Assembly: GCA_031284525.1 (NCBI GenBank) | Contig: JAISZR010000003.1 | Span: 1 to 64,000, forward strand | DNA length: 64,000 nt | Origin: Oscillospiraceae bacterium | GTDB lineage: Bacteria; Bacillota; Clostridia; Oscillospirales; Ruminococcaceae | Direction: 5' to 3' | Shown here: positions 27,938 through 38,544 of the stretch, piece by piece | Position numbering within the stretch: the stretch's first letter is position 1 | Layout of the letters: every line of letters begins with the position of its first letter | Notes under the pieces: model-generated | The model's database searches: none | What the model was told of the DNA's origin: nothing | The model's input: the letters and a program-made list of their open reading frames with translations, nothing else | Translations under genes and position numbers: made by a program

Positions 27938-28837
27938 TTACCAATTATCTTTATCGAGTTCCGTGTGCGCTAACACACCTCTTAGGGCCTCAATTGCCAC
28001 TTCGATTTGTTTGTCATCTGGTTCACTTGTTGTGATTCGCTGCAACCAAAGGCCGGGGGCAGAGACAATACGTGCCAAAGCGCCATCATGGCGACCCACC
28101 AACTTAATAATTTCGTAACTGATCCCGACCACAACTGGGAACAGCAGTAATTTGCTAACCATTCTGAGTGCTAAGTTCCCCCAGTGAAGCGGCGCGGAAA
28201 TAAGTATACTTATCAGTGTTGTGATAAGCAAGAAGTTTGTCCCGCATCTCGGGTGGAACCTGGTACATTCTCGCACATTTGCGGGAACGAGTTCTAATCC
28301 TTTTTCGTAACAAGCGATAGTTTTATGCTCCGCCCCGTGATATTCAAACAACCTTTTCATTTCTTTCAAAAGAGAAGTTGCCCACATATATGCGACCAAA
28401 ATCACAACTTTGATGCAACCCTCTATAACAGATTTTACCCAATTTCCGCTTTTGTGGGTGAGCGCCTTGGTCAAAAATTGGGGTAACCACGTAAAAATAC
28501 CAATCGAAAGTGCAACTCCCAAAACTGCTCCGACAACACCAACAAGAACCTTCGCCGCTTTAGTAGGTTCTTTTCCGTCTTCGTCTTCATAAAGTCCGGA
28601 TTTTTCCATCGACAAATTCAGATATTTATAACCGTCAATCATCATAACTACCATGTTAAAAAGCCCTCTGACGAACGGCATCTTAAAAAACTTATTAACT
28701 TTTTTGTTCTCAAACTGCTCAGTTTCTATTTTCCCGTCCGGCAACCTGCATGCCAGCACCGTTACTTTTTGACCACGCATTGCAATTCCTTCAATCACCG
28801 CTTGGCCACCTATTGCGGTTTTTTTAATTTCTTTCAT
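27938..28837 (-). CDS. DUF1385 (YqhQ-like) membrane protein
   Basis: AIGGQAVIEGIAMRG; FEYHGAEHKTIACYEKG; CTRFHPRCGTNFLLI. Confidence 0.92.
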   Translation of the reverse strand: MKEIKKTAIGGQAVIEGIAMRGQKVTVLACRLPDGKIETEQFENKKVNKFFKMPFVRGLFNMVVMMIDGYKYLNLSMEKSGLYEDEDGKEPTKAAKVLVGVVGAVLGVALSIGIFTWLPQFLTKALTHKSGNWVKSVIEGCIKVVILVAYMWATSLLKEMKRLFEYHGAEHKTIACYEKGLELVPANVRECTRFHPRCGTNFLLITTLISILISAPLHWGNLALRMVSKLLLFPVVVGISYEIIKLVGRHDGALARIVSAPGLWLQRITTSEPDDKQIEVAIEALRGVLAHTELDKDNW

Positions 28838-28839
28838 TT

Positions 28840-30294
28840 TTACCTTTCCCCACAAACCGGCAGCAAAATTTCTACTGCCGTTCCCCTTCCTTCTGTGCTA
28901 TTGACATTAAGCGTTCCACCATGCAGTGTGACAATTTCGTTAGCCACCGCAAGCCCAATTCCAGAACCACGTTTGGTATAGTTAGCCTTGAAAAATTTAG
29001 TTTTTACTTTTTCCAAATCCTCTTTTTTTATTCCGCAACCGCTGTCTGTTACTTTTACCCCAACGTAGCTAATGCTATCAAACCCCCCAAGAAAAGAGGA
29101 GATTTGAATAACTCCTCCCGCTTCTGTATATTTTAAAGCATTATCGATGATGTTTATCAAAACCTGCTTTAACCGGTTCACATCTGCCATAACCATAACG
29201 CTTTCATGCATATAAACGCCGCGATCAAACAGCAACTTCTTTTCCTCTCTCCTTGCGCGCTCTTCGAACATCCAAGCAGTATCTGCAACGAGCGTTAAAA
29301 TATTTACTTCTCTTTTTTCAAGCTTGGAACTTGTGTTTTGGAACCGTGAAAAATCCAAAAGTCCCTCAACCATCTTAGAAAGCCGATCCGTCTCGGCAAT
29401 AATAATCTTCATTCCTCTCTCCAGCATCCCTTTATCGTCGGCTTCATACGTAACAGTTTCCGCCCATCCTTTGATTGCCGTGAGTGGAGTGCGCAGTTCA
29501 TGGGAAACCGACGAAATAAATTCATTTTTCATCTTTTCGTTTTCACCCAGTTCCTCCGCCATTTTGTTTATCACATCACATAATTCTCCAACTTCATCAT
29601 TAGTTTTCTTCACAATTCGTGTTTTAAAATCACCCTTTGCGATTTTGTTTGCCGTGCGGCTAATAGTCCATATTGTGTTAACGATTGAGCTTGTGAAGAA
29701 GGTGTTTGAAATAACCACAAAAACCAAAACGAGTCCTTCTATGGTCACCAAAATCCACATGATAACGTTTATTTGTTCGTTAACCTCATCCAGAGAAACC
29801 ATAGCTTGGAATGATCCGGATTTATCTTTTAGACTGTGTTCACACATCATGACTTTTTGTGTTCCAAAATCCATCGAGTATATCCTATTCTGTTTGTCTG
29901 TTTTCAGTTTTTTCTTGTTACGGCCCGCATATGTCGGGGTGAATCCGCTTGAGGTGGTTATAACTTTCCCTTTACCCTCATTACCATCTAGCAATAAAAG
30001 TTCCATCTTGTTATTTTCTCCGGCCTTTTTCATTAAGTCGATTATTTCATCGGACATTTCTTTGAACCAACCGTCACAGTTTTTCTTGTCAGACTGTTCA
30101 AGAAGAATGTCTATGGCGGCAAGTTGTGCTTCAATAAAATGCCGAATGTTGCTATAGAAAAATTCTTTGACATAAAGTTTACACATGGCAAAAATCGAAA
30201 CAAGCACGACCATAGTAGAGGCAAAGCTGGTGATTAAACCTTTGCGTGTTACTTTTGCCATTACCAATAGAAAACACCTCGCTGCCTTTTGCAA
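28840..30294 (-). CDS. HAMP-domain sensor histidine kinase (true start may be downstream)
   Basis: FISSVSHELRTPLTAIKGWAET, INIIDNALKYT, GSGIGLAVANEIV. Confidence 0.95.
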   Translation of the reverse strand: MQKAARCFLLVMAKVTRKGLITSFASTMVVLVSIFAMCKLYVKEFFYSNIRHFIEAQLAAIDILLEQSDKKNCDGWFKEMSDEIIDLMKKAGENNKMELLLLDGNEGKGKVITTSSGFTPTYAGRNKKKLKTDKQNRIYSMDFGTQKVMMCEHSLKDKSGSFQAMVSLDEVNEQINVIMWILVTIEGLVLVFVVISNTFFTSSIVNTIWTISRTANKIAKGDFKTRIVKKTNDEVGELCDVINKMAEELGENEKMKNEFISSVSHELRTPLTAIKGWAETVTYEADDKGMLERGMKIIIAETDRLSKMVEGLLDFSRFQNTSSKLEKREVNILTLVADTAWMFEERARREEKKLLFDRGVYMHESVMVMADVNRLKQVLINIIDNALKYTEAGGVIQISSFLGGFDSISYVGVKVTDSGCGIKKEDLEKVKTKFFKANYTKRGSGIGLAVANEIVTLHGGTLNVNSTEGRGTAVEILLPVCGER

Positions 30295-30298
30295 GCTA

Positions 30299-31033
30299 TT
30301 ACTCTTCCCACCTATAGCCTGTGCCCCAGACGGTGGATATATATTTAGGAGTTGACGGTTCGTCTTCGATCTTCATTCGAAGCCTTCGCATGCCCACGTC
30401 GACCAGCTTCCCGTCAGTGATTTTATCTTTTTTTAGGCCTTCCTCCAAGATCTGCGTTCTGCTAAGAGCGACATTCTTATTCTTGAGGAACAGTTCCATT
30501 ATAGTGTATTCTGTGGTTGTCAAATCTAGTAATTCCCCATCTCTAAACACGGCCTTCTTCCGCAAATCCATAATGAACGGCCCCGATTTTAAGATGTGAT
30601 TTTTTATTTCTTCGGTGGGTCTTGCGTCAACTGCCGAGATTCTCCTGCAAAGGGCGTCCACTCGGGCCAAGAGTTCAGAGGGACTAAATGGTTTTGTCAT
30701 ATAGTCGTCGGCTCCCATCATCAGCCCACTAACTTTATCCATCTCTTGTGATTTTGCAGAAAGCATAATGATTCCGATTGTGCTATCGATTTCTCTCACA
30801 TATTTGCAAACTTCAAATCCATCTTTGTGTGGCATCATTATGTCTAGGATTATAACATCCAAGCCATCACTTTTTCTTCGTTCGAATTCGTCAATTGCTT
30901 TTTGCCCATCGCAAACTGCCACAACTTCGTAACCGGCTCGCTGAAGATTAATAACAATAAACTCACGTATCGCTGCTTCATCTTCGGCAATCAATATTTT
31001 TCGCAAGATTAGTTCTCCCCCTTTCCCTTCCAC
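30299..31033 (-). CDS. OmpR/PhoB-type response regulator
   Basis: KILIAEDEAAIREF, DVIILDIMMPHKDGFEVC, winged-helix C-terminus. Confidence 0.95.
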   Translation of the reverse strand: MEGKGGELILRKILIAEDEAAIREFIVINLQRAGYEVVAVCDGQKAIDEFERRKSDGLDVIILDIMMPHKDGFEVCKYVREIDSTIGIIMLSAKSQEMDKVSGLMMGADDYMTKPFSPSELLARVDALCRRISAVDARPTEEIKNHILKSGPFIMDLRKKAVFRDGELLDLTTTEYTIMELFLKNKNVALSRTQILEEGLKKDKITDGKLVDVGMRRLRMKIEDEPSTPKYISTVWGTGYRWEE

Positions 31034-31650
31034 TCATCCCTCAATTTCACCAATTCTGCCGAGAGATCTAGGCCCTTGAGATGCCTCCAAATCACTATTG
31101 CGGCCATGATACAAACGAATAAAAATTCCAAACTAAATCCGTCATTCAAAAGTGCCCACACAATATAGATAAGTGGGAGACTGACCGCTGCACCAACTGA
31201 CCCAACCCCCACATTTTTCGTTTTTATTGCCAGCAAAATGAACACAGCAAAGATTGCTGAAAGGATAAGTGGATTAAGCAGTAGCAAGCCTCCTGCCGCA
31301 GTTGCCACGGCCTTCCCGCCTCTGAACTCGAAAAATATGGGAAAGCAATGCCCCAAAATGGCGGCAATCAAATTCAGATAGTCCAAAGACATGCTAGGTG
31401 TTTCTAAGAATTTGGCACATAGCAGCCTGCCAAGTCCTATTGCAGCAATCCCTTTAGCCACATCTATAATTAAAACAATTACTCCAAGCCTTATTCCAAA
31501 AATACGTGCTACATTTGTCGCTCCTGCGTTTTTACTTCCTAAATCACGAACATCCCTTTTTTTAACTTTTTTTGCGAGCAAAACTGCCACGTTAATGCTG
31601 CCGATTAGGTAGGAAAGCAACATAGATACCGCGCACCTCAAAAATACCAT
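31009..31650 (-). CDS. plsY: Glycerol-3-phosphate acyltransferase
   Basis: SYLIGSINVAVLLAKK, DLGSKNAGATNVAR, GHCFPIFFEFRGGKAVATAAG. Confidence 0.95.
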   Translation of the reverse strand: MVFLRCAVSMLLSYLIGSINVAVLLAKKVKKRDVRDLGSKNAGATNVARIFGIRLGVIVLIIDVAKGIAAIGLGRLLCAKFLETPSMSLDYLNLIAAILGHCFPIFFEFRGGKAVATAAGGLLLLNPLILSAIFAVFILLAIKTKNVGVGSVGAAVSLPLIYIVWALLNDGFSLEFLFVCIMAAIVIWRHLKGLDLSAELVKLRDEWKGKGEN

Positions 31651-31670
31651 TATTTTTGATTCCCCTTTTC

Positions 31671-33005
31671 CTATTCTTGTTTTCCCTTTTCTCTTCTTTC
31701 GCGTGCAATAAGGATAAGTGGTGTCAAGTTCAATTCAAAGACTTTGCGAATTTGATTTTCCAGATATCTCTTGTATGAAGGACGCAACAAATTCAAATGG
31801 TTCACAAAGACCACAAAAGTTGGTGGATTCACCCCGATTTGTGTAATATAATAAATTTTAAGATGCCTTCCTCTATCGGAAGGTGGTTGGACTTTTGTCA
31901 CGGCTTCGGCGAGCATGGCGTTTAAAGTTCCAGTTGCGATTCTTCTTGAATTTTGGTCATAAACACGTTTTATTGCCTCAAAAATGGTGTCTATCCGTTG
32001 CCCTGTCTTTACGGAAACGAAGCAAAACGGAACATACGACATGAAAGCGAATGTTGCTTCCAGCCTCCCTTTGTAGTCGTTAATTGTCTTCGCTTCCTTC
32101 TCGAGCATATCCCACTTGTTAACTACGATGATAATGGCCTTTCCCTTTCCGTGCGTATACCCAGCTATCTTTGTATCCTGTTCAGAAGGGCCTTCGTTGG
32201 CATCAATAAGCATCAAGCAGACATCCGAGTTATCCACAGCTTTGAACGCTCTAATTACGCTGAAGTATTCCAAGTCCTCTTCAACCCGTTTTTTTTTCCT
32301 AATTCCGGCTGTATCAACAAACACAAAGCGCCCATGTTTGTTTTCTATCAACGTGTCTGTAGCGTCTCTTGTTGTTCCGGCGACTTCCGAGACAATCGTT
32401 CGCTCTTCATTTGAAATCCGGTTAACCAACGAAGACTTTCCAACATTTGGTCTTCCCACCACAGAAATTTTCAAAGGTTTTTCCCCAACCGCTTGGCTAC
32501 CCACAAAATTGACGTGTGCGAAAACGGCGTCAAGAAGGTCTCCAATTCCGTATCCCTGCGTTGCCGAGACTTCAAGCAATTTGTCAAAACCGAGATTATA
32601 AAATTCATAAAACTCTGGTGCCGGCTCGCCCAAATGATCACATTTGTTCACGGCAACCATCACCGGTTTGTTAATTCTCCTTAGCATTTCGGCGATTTCT
32701 GAATCTTGGGCTGTGATTCCTGTTTTAAGATCTACCACAAAAATAATAACATCTGCCTGTTCAATCGCGATCTCCACTTGGTGCTTTATTTGACCTAACA
32801 TTACATCGTGTGAATGAATATCCAATCCACCGGTATCCACAAGGGAAACAGTTTTGTTTTGCCATTCACAGTCTCCGTAAATCCTATCTCTAGTAACGCC
32901 TGGAACATCCATGGTAATCGATTTTCTTTCGCCCACAAGCCTGTTAAAGAGCGCAGACTTCCCGACGTTGGCTCTTCCCACAATCGCAACAATTGGCATA
33001 GCCAT
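31671..33005 (-). CDS. der: GTPase Der (EngA)
   Basis: Two tandem G domains: GRANVGKSALFNRL, GRPNVGKSSLVNRI, DTAGIRKKKRV. Confidence 0.96.
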   Translation of the reverse strand: MAMPIVAIVGRANVGKSALFNRLVGERKSITMDVPGVTRDRIYGDCEWQNKTVSLVDTGGLDIHSHDVMLGQIKHQVEIAIEQADVIIFVVDLKTGITAQDSEIAEMLRRINKPVMVAVNKCDHLGEPAPEFYEFYNLGFDKLLEVSATQGYGIGDLLDAVFAHVNFVGSQAVGEKPLKISVVGRPNVGKSSLVNRISNEERTIVSEVAGTTRDATDTLIENKHGRFVFVDTAGIRKKKRVEEDLEYFSVIRAFKAVDNSDVCLMLIDANEGPSEQDTKIAGYTHGKGKAIIIVVNKWDMLEKEAKTINDYKGRLEATFAFMSYVPFCFVSVKTGQRIDTIFEAIKRVYDQNSRRIATGTLNAMLAEAVTKVQPPSDRGRHLKIYYITQIGVNPPTFVVFVNHLNLLRPSYKRYLENQIRKVFELNLTPLILIARERREKGKQE

Positions 33006-33220
33006 TTTTATTTCACGCATCCATTCAGTCATCCCGGCTTACTTACCGGATAAAATTGTACCACAAACCCCAGCTTTTCACAAGCCTCAAATCAGATGTA
33101 TCCTCTGTCCACCTCTATAGCGTACTTAAAACTCAAGTGTAGTTTCATTAGCCCGACTTATTTCTTGAAGTTGACTTTTGGGGGCAAAAATGCGGTCAAT
33201 TCACGGGAGTTGGGTATTTT

Positions 33221-33249
33221 TTGCTTTCCGAATGAAAGTGTGATAAAAT
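33221..33249 (+). promoter_or_regulatory. Sigma70-type promoter
   Basis: TTGCTT - 17 nt - TAAAAT, 37 nt upstream of the ATG at 33286. Confidence 0.5.
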
Positions 33250-33285
33250 GAGGCTGTTAAACTATTAAAAACTGGGAGGGGCTAT

Positions 33286-33777
33286 ATGGCAACAAATAAG
33301 ATTGATGAACTGCTAAACATTCTCGAGCATATGCTCACCAAAGGAGTGAAAGTTCCCCTTTCTGGGGGCAGGGCTTTGGTTTATGTAGGGGAAGCTGTTG
33401 AGATTTTGGAAGAGATTCGTGAGAGTTTGCCCAGTGAAATTCGAATTGCGGGGGATGTGGCTGAGCGTGAGGAAGCGATCTTAGAGAACGCGCGAAAGAG
33501 CGCTCAAATGGCGATCCAAAGAGCTGAAGAGAAGGCCAACCTTTTGGTGAGTGAAGAAGAGATTCTGCAGAGGGCCATGAAAAAGGCGCAAGAAGTGGTA
33601 GCTGAGGCAACAATCAGTGCAAAGGACATAAAAGCTGAAACATATGAGCATTTGAGTGATCTTTTGGACAGCACGGAAAATGGTTTGCTGGGATGTTTGA
33701 ACGATATCAAAAACACCAAGAGTATTCTTAAACAAAACGGCGGAAGGCAAAGTGACATCCGGCTTGCAAAAAGTTAG
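33286..33777 (+). CDS. Coiled-coil protein of unknown function (ATPase/DivIVA-like annotation type)
   Basis: Helical: IRIAGDVAEREEAILENARKSAQMAIQRAEEKANLLVSEEEI. Confidence 0.6.
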   Translation: MATNKIDELLNILEHMLTKGVKVPLSGGRALVYVGEAVEILEEIRESLPSEIRIAGDVAEREEAILENARKSAQMAIQRAEEKANLLVSEEEILQRAMKKAQEVVAEATISAKDIKAETYEHLSDLLDSTENGLLGCLNDIKNTKSILKQNGGRQSDIRLAKS

Positions 33778-34357
33778 TGTGCGGGTAAGGAAGTTAACCT
33801 ACTTTGCACTCACCTTGGCGCTGGTGATTGTGTTGGGTAGTGTTAAAGTTTCAGTTTTTTGGGCTGTTGGCGGTGGGTCTGTGACCCTTTTTAGTATGGT
33901 TCCGATAGTTTGTGGTAGCGTTAAATATGGTTCGCGCTTTGGGGTGCTGCTGGGAATCTGCTGTGGGCTTTTTAAGTTACAAGTGGGCTTTGGAAGGTTA
34001 GTTGCTTTTGGTGCGATGCGGTTTTGGCTGAGTGTTTTATTAGATTACCTGCTGAGTTATGGAGCAATTGGTCTCGCCGGCGCGTTTATGAATACAGGGA
34101 TCAGAAATCTACGTGCTAGACTCTCTTTTTGTGTTTTGAATGTTTTTTCACTGCGCTTTTTGGCTCACACGCTTTCCGGGGTGCTTGTTTGGAAGTCGCT
34201 GCTTATGGGAGCGAATAATTCGGGCAAAATATTCGTGGCGAGTGCATGTTATAATTTATCTTATTTAGTGCCGGAAATGCTCCTGACAATATTGGGAACA
34301 CAAGTTATCGTTTTTTATGCCAATGCTTTTGGGGGCGGATCAAAACAGAAATTATGA
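33752..34357 (+). CDS. ECF transporter S component, thiamine-transporter-like
   Basis: About 200 aa, multiple membrane segments; SVTLFSMVPIVCGSVKYGSRFGVLLGICCGLFKLQVG resembles ThiT. Confidence 0.6.
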   Translation: MTSGLQKVSVRVRKLTYFALTLALVIVLGSVKVSVFWAVGGGSVTLFSMVPIVCGSVKYGSRFGVLLGICCGLFKLQVGFGRLVAFGAMRFWLSVLLDYLLSYGAIGLAGAFMNTGIRNLRARLSFCVLNVFSLRFLAHTLSGVLVWKSLLMGANNSGKIFVASACYNLSYLVPEMLLTILGTQVIVFYANAFGGGSKQKL

Positions 34358-35742
34358 ATTTAATTCTGGTCAAGGAGAAGTCATTTTATAAACTGTTATT
34401 AACCCTTGGGCTGCCCATGGCAGTGCAGGGCTTAGTTTCGTTCGCAATTAATATGACAGATGTCCTCATGGTGCAGCTTGTTGGCGAGAATGAGCTTGGT
34501 GCATGTACAATTGCGAGTTTACCGTTTGTTGTGTTTTTTTTTGTTATATCTGGTGTTAGTGGTGGCGCGTGTATGGTGTGTTCCCAGTATTACGGGCGAG
34601 GGGATATGCCTGCGATAAAAAAAGTTGTTGCTGTTGCGTTAAATGCAATCTTGTTGATAGGCGGTTGCCTTTCGCTTATTTTGGCCTTTTTCCCAAGGGG
34701 TGTTATGCAGCTGCTTACACATGATCAGGTTCTGGTCGGGATTGGGGCGCAATATCTTAAAATTGTGGCTCCGACATACGTTTTGACGGGATTTGTCGCA
34801 ACATACATGCTGGTAATGAGAAGTATCGGAGAGGTCAGATTTGCCCTGTTGTTAGAAATTGTAACATTGCTGCTCAATATCTTTTTGAATTATTTGTTGA
34901 TTTTTGGAAGATTGGGTTTCCCCGCGATGGGGGTTCAAGGTTCAGCGTGTGCAACACTTGTGGCGCGGGGAGTTGCATTCTTGCTTTGCATTTGGTTCTT
35001 AGAAAAGAAAGAAGAAAAGCTTGGTTTCAGGCTTCGTGATTTGTTTGCAAAAAAACAAGGTGTCGCCAAACGATTGTTTAGAGATATATATGCTGTTGTC
35101 GTGGGTGAATTTCTGTGGGGTTTGGGCCTTGCGATGAATAACGTAGTGTTTAGCAAAACGGGATCCAAAGAGCTAATTGCCGCCATCAGCGAGGTCAGTG
35201 TTTTTATGCAGTTCTCTGTTGTTTTCATCGTTGGGTTTGCGACCGCTGTTGAAGTGATAGTTGGTCAGCTTATAGGTCGTGGCGAACAGAAGAAACTTCC
35301 GGCGGTTGTCCGAACGGTAGTGTTGGTAGCGCTGGGGGTTGGTATTTTTTCGGCGGGGTTGACTTTGCTTGTCAGGGATCCTATTCTTAACATGGGGAAA
35401 TTGAGCGTGGGGACAAAGGCCCTTGCCTCTCGATTAATAGGGATAAATGCCGTGGTATTGCTGTTTCTAGCGGTTTCTAGTACCTGCATGACCGGGCTAT
35501 TGCGCGGCGGCGCGGATACGAAGGGAGTTCTTGTAATCGATACACTCTCTTTGTGGTTCTTTGCGGTGCCGTTAGCTTGGGTGGGCCTTCACCTTTTCAA
35601 ATGGGCTCCGGTTGTTGTTTATTTTTGCACCAGAGTTGATGTTTTTGTGAAACTTGTCTTTGCTTTTGTGCGGCTTAAAATTGGTGGCTGGGCAAAAGAG
35701 GTGACCCATATTCCTAGTGAGGGAATCCTTCATGAACAATGA
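34354..35742 (+). CDS. MATE family efflux transporter
   Basis: 12-TM-like; LGLPMAVQGLVSFAINMTDVLMVQLVGENELGAC; SGGACMVCSQYYGRGD. Confidence 0.93.
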   Translation: MNLILVKEKSFYKLLLTLGLPMAVQGLVSFAINMTDVLMVQLVGENELGACTIASLPFVVFFFVISGVSGGACMVCSQYYGRGDMPAIKKVVAVALNAILLIGGCLSLILAFFPRGVMQLLTHDQVLVGIGAQYLKIVAPTYVLTGFVATYMLVMRSIGEVRFALLLEIVTLLLNIFLNYLLIFGRLGFPAMGVQGSACATLVARGVAFLLCIWFLEKKEEKLGFRLRDLFAKKQGVAKRLFRDIYAVVVGEFLWGLGLAMNNVVFSKTGSKELIAAISEVSVFMQFSVVFIVGFATAVEVIVGQLIGRGEQKKLPAVVRTVVLVALGVGIFSAGLTLLVRDPILNMGKLSVGTKALASRLIGINAVVLLFLAVSSTCMTGLLRGGADTKGVLVIDTLSLWFFAVPLAWVGLHLFKWAPVVVYFCTRVDVFVKLVFAFVRLKIGGWAKEVTHIPSEGILHEQ

Positions 35743-36901
35743 TATATATTTTGACAATGCAGCGACGACTATGGTTGGAGAAAGAGTTGCAAAAAGAGTT
35801 TACGAGGTTTTGCTAAGCTCTGCGACAAACCCCTCTTCTTTGCATAAACTCGGGCGATTTGCAAAAGAGATTTTAGAAAATTCCAGAAATAAAATAAGTT
35901 CAATAATAAATTGTGATCCTCATGAGCTTTATTTTACGTCCGGGGCGACTGAAAGCAACATGATTGCACTTTTGGGAACTCTAAAGCCCAAATTCAGAAG
36001 TGGTAGGCGCGTGATAACGACTGCGGTTGAGCACAAATCTCTTTTGGCGTGCTGCAAAAAATTGGAAAACTTTGGTTATGAAGTGATCTACGTTAGACCG
36101 AACAAAGATGGCAGGAACCTAATTGAAGAGTTTGAAGGGCTAGTTGATGAAGACACGGCGCTTGTGAGTGTGATGCATGTTAACAACGAAACGGGAGATG
36201 TCTATGATATAAAGGGATTAGCAAGAGTAGTTAAACTCAAAAATCCGAAAACCTTGTTCCACTGTGACGCTGCACAGTCATTTGGGAAATTTGTGTTGGA
36301 TGTTCGGGAGCTCGGCATTGATGCGATGAGTTTTTGTGGTCACAAGGTTGGCGCTCCCCAAGGAGTGGGTGGACTTTTTTTGAAGAATGGAGTCAGGGCC
36401 TGCTTGTTGGAAGGTGGTGTCCAGGAGTTTGGGGTACGGATGGGAACAGAAAATCTGCCCGGAATCGCTGGATTTGCCGAGGCGTGCGAAGACTTGGGAC
36501 TAGAGTCGGTGGCTAGCAATTTTGAACGGATGAAGTTGTTAAAAGATTTTTTGGTCTCCAAGTTGCTGAAAATTGATGGAATAAGGGTTAATTCAGCCGA
36601 AAATGCATCCCCATATATACTCAATTTTTCGGCTTTAGGGATCCCTGCCCAGGTCATGCTTAACCGTTTGGAGAGGGATGGGATCTTTGTGGGGGTAGGG
36701 GCTGCGTGTTCCAAGAGCAAAGAAAGTCATGTCCTAAAAGCACTTGGTTTTAGCGGTGAAGTTATCAGTTCGGCGATTAGGGTGAGTTTTTGTCAAAAAA
36801 ATGAGATGGCGGAGATAGAAAGGTTTGTGGAAATGTTCAGTTGTGCGGCTTGGGAGTTGCGGGCGAACGATACGAGGGGGAATTTGGGAGTTGGCAGGTG
36901 A
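35732..36901 (+). CDS. Cysteine desulfurase (NifS/IscS-like)
   Basis: IYFDNAATTMVGERV; FCGHKVGAPQGVGGLFLK (PLP Lys); GAACSKSKESHVLKALG. Confidence 0.93.
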   Translation: MNNDIYFDNAATTMVGERVAKRVYEVLLSSATNPSSLHKLGRFAKEILENSRNKISSIINCDPHELYFTSGATESNMIALLGTLKPKFRSGRRVITTAVEHKSLLACCKKLENFGYEVIYVRPNKDGRNLIEEFEGLVDEDTALVSVMHVNNETGDVYDIKGLARVVKLKNPKTLFHCDAAQSFGKFVLDVRELGIDAMSFCGHKVGAPQGVGGLFLKNGVRACLLEGGVQEFGVRMGTENLPGIAGFAEACEDLGLESVASNFERMKLLKDFLVSKLLKIDGIRVNSAENASPYILNFSALGIPAQVMLNRLERDGIFVGVGAACSKSKESHVLKALGFSGEVISSAIRVSFCQKNEMAEIERFVEMFSCAAWELRANDTRGNLGVGR

Positions 36902-37700
36902 GAGTGAGAAATTTTTGGTTGTAACGGATATCGATGGAACATTGCTCCCCGACGCGGCTGTGTGCGTGCCGCAGGTTAACTTGGCGGCGGCGCAGGAAAT
37001 TGTGCGTGCGGGATTCCTTACCGTTGCAACGGGCAGGAGTTGCAGTGCGGCTAGGGAGATCTACAACGTTATAAAAGGGAATGCGCCGGCGATTATATAC
37101 AATGGCAGTTGTATATATGATTATGCGAATGAAAGGCCGCTGTTTGAGAGATGTCATGTTGGACTCACAGCCGATTTGCTTTCGCAGGTTATGGAGAAAT
37201 ATAAGGACTGCGGTATCTTGATGTCCGACATAAAAAATGAATATGTGGTCAGGGACGACGAATACATAACTGCTTATTTCGAAAGGGTCCACATAGCGGG
37301 TAGCTCAGCGGAGTTGCGGGACTGCACGAGGATGTTAAGGGTTGTAATTTCTTGCAGCGAAGAGGAGCAGGACGAGCTATATGAGTTTCTGTGTGGGATA
37401 ACTGGTGAAGAGTTTGAGATAACTAAGTCGGCGAGACATTTTATCGAGATTTTACCGAGTGGAGTTTCAAAAGGGGCGGCGCTTCTTAAGCTGGTTGAAC
37501 TCATGGGGATCTCGATGCGTAACGTTTTTGCCATTGGGGATTATTATAATGACCTTGAAATGCTTGCGCTTGCAGGTCACCCGGTAACAGTGCTTTCTGC
37601 ACCTAGGGATATAAAAAATGCCTGTGAGTATGTTGTGCGCGACCCTGTTGACGGGTCCCTGATGGATGTATTTGACCTGTTGAAGGAGGCATGTGGCTGA
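36891..37700 (+). CDS. Cof-type HAD-IIB family hydrolase
   Basis: VVTDIDGTLLPDAA; IGDYYNDLEMLALAGHPVTV. Start approximate. Confidence 0.88.
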   Translation: MAGESEKFLVVTDIDGTLLPDAAVCVPQVNLAAAQEIVRAGFLTVATGRSCSAAREIYNVIKGNAPAIIYNGSCIYDYANERPLFERCHVGLTADLLSQVMEKYKDCGILMSDIKNEYVVRDDEYITAYFERVHIAGSSAELRDCTRMLRVVISCSEEEQDELYEFLCGITGEEFEITKSARHFIEILPSGVSKGAALLKLVELMGISMRNVFAIGDYYNDLEMLALAGHPVTVLSAPRDIKNACEYVVRDPVDGSLMDVFDLLKEACG

Positions 37701-38512
37701 AAACTTTGATGAAGTTCAACCTGGCCGATAATTTTTCGCTAAAGAATACATTAGAGTGTGGTCAATGTTTTAGGTGGAACGAAGATTCAGATGGCTCGTT
37801 TTGCGGTGTTGTTGGAAAAAAGTACGCAAGGCTCACACAGTGTGGCAAAGAACTCTTCGTTGAAGAATTTGGTGGGAGATCCAGCGCTTGTTTCTGGCAG
37901 AAATACCTAGCATTGGATGAAGATTATCGGATTATAGAATCAAAACTTATGAAAATCCCAATACTGAAAGCGGCATATGAATTTTCCCCGGGGATTAGGA
38001 TATTAAGGCAAGATGTTTGGGAGACGCTTATCTCCTTTATAATTAGCCAAAATAATAATATCAAAAGAATCAAAGGGATTATAAACAGGCTTTCTAAGCT
38101 GGCAGGCACTGAGATTTGTGATGGTGTTTATGCATTTCCGAAACCGGATCAGCTTGTGAAGTTTGACATTGAGGATTTGAGGAGCGTTGGAAGCGGCTTT
38201 AGAGCGAGGTATATATCTTCTGCGGCAAGATTAGTGGCAGAAGGGGTTGTTGATCTGCCGGGGATTGGTTTGATGTCGGATGAAGCGGCGCGCTGCGTGT
38301 TAACGAAAATAAGCGGTGTTGGCCCAAAAGTTAGTGCCTGTGTTTTGCTCTATGGGTTGGGGAGGAAGGCGTGGGCGCCGGTGGATGTGTGGATGAAAAG
38401 GGGACTTTTGAAATATCTCCCAGATGGATGGCCTGCAGAAGTCAAGGGAGTTGAGGGAGTTGCTCAACAGTACCTATATAATTACCTGAGAGTGGGTGGT
38501 GATGGTAGTTGA
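37691..38512 (+). CDS. 8-oxoguanine DNA glycosylase (OGG1-like)
   Basis: TLECGQCFRWNE; ETLISFIISQNNNIKRI; HhH motif LTKISGVGPKVSACVLLYGLGRKAWAPVDVW. Confidence 0.9.
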   Translation: MWLKTLMKFNLADNFSLKNTLECGQCFRWNEDSDGSFCGVVGKKYARLTQCGKELFVEEFGGRSSACFWQKYLALDEDYRIIESKLMKIPILKAAYEFSPGIRILRQDVWETLISFIISQNNNIKRIKGIINRLSKLAGTEICDGVYAFPKPDQLVKFDIEDLRSVGSGFRARYISSAARLVAEGVVDLPGIGLMSDEAARCVLTKISGVGPKVSACVLLYGLGRKAWAPVDVWMKRGLLKYLPDGWPAEVKGVEGVAQQYLYNYLRVGGDGS

Positions 38513-38544
38513 TGTGCATTCTCCCGAGGGTCACTTACCCTTTG

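Noticed and set aside
34935-36720. Minus ORFs of about 97-126 aa inside MATE and desulfurase genes
   Set aside because: Antisense to strong family matches; shadow ORFs.
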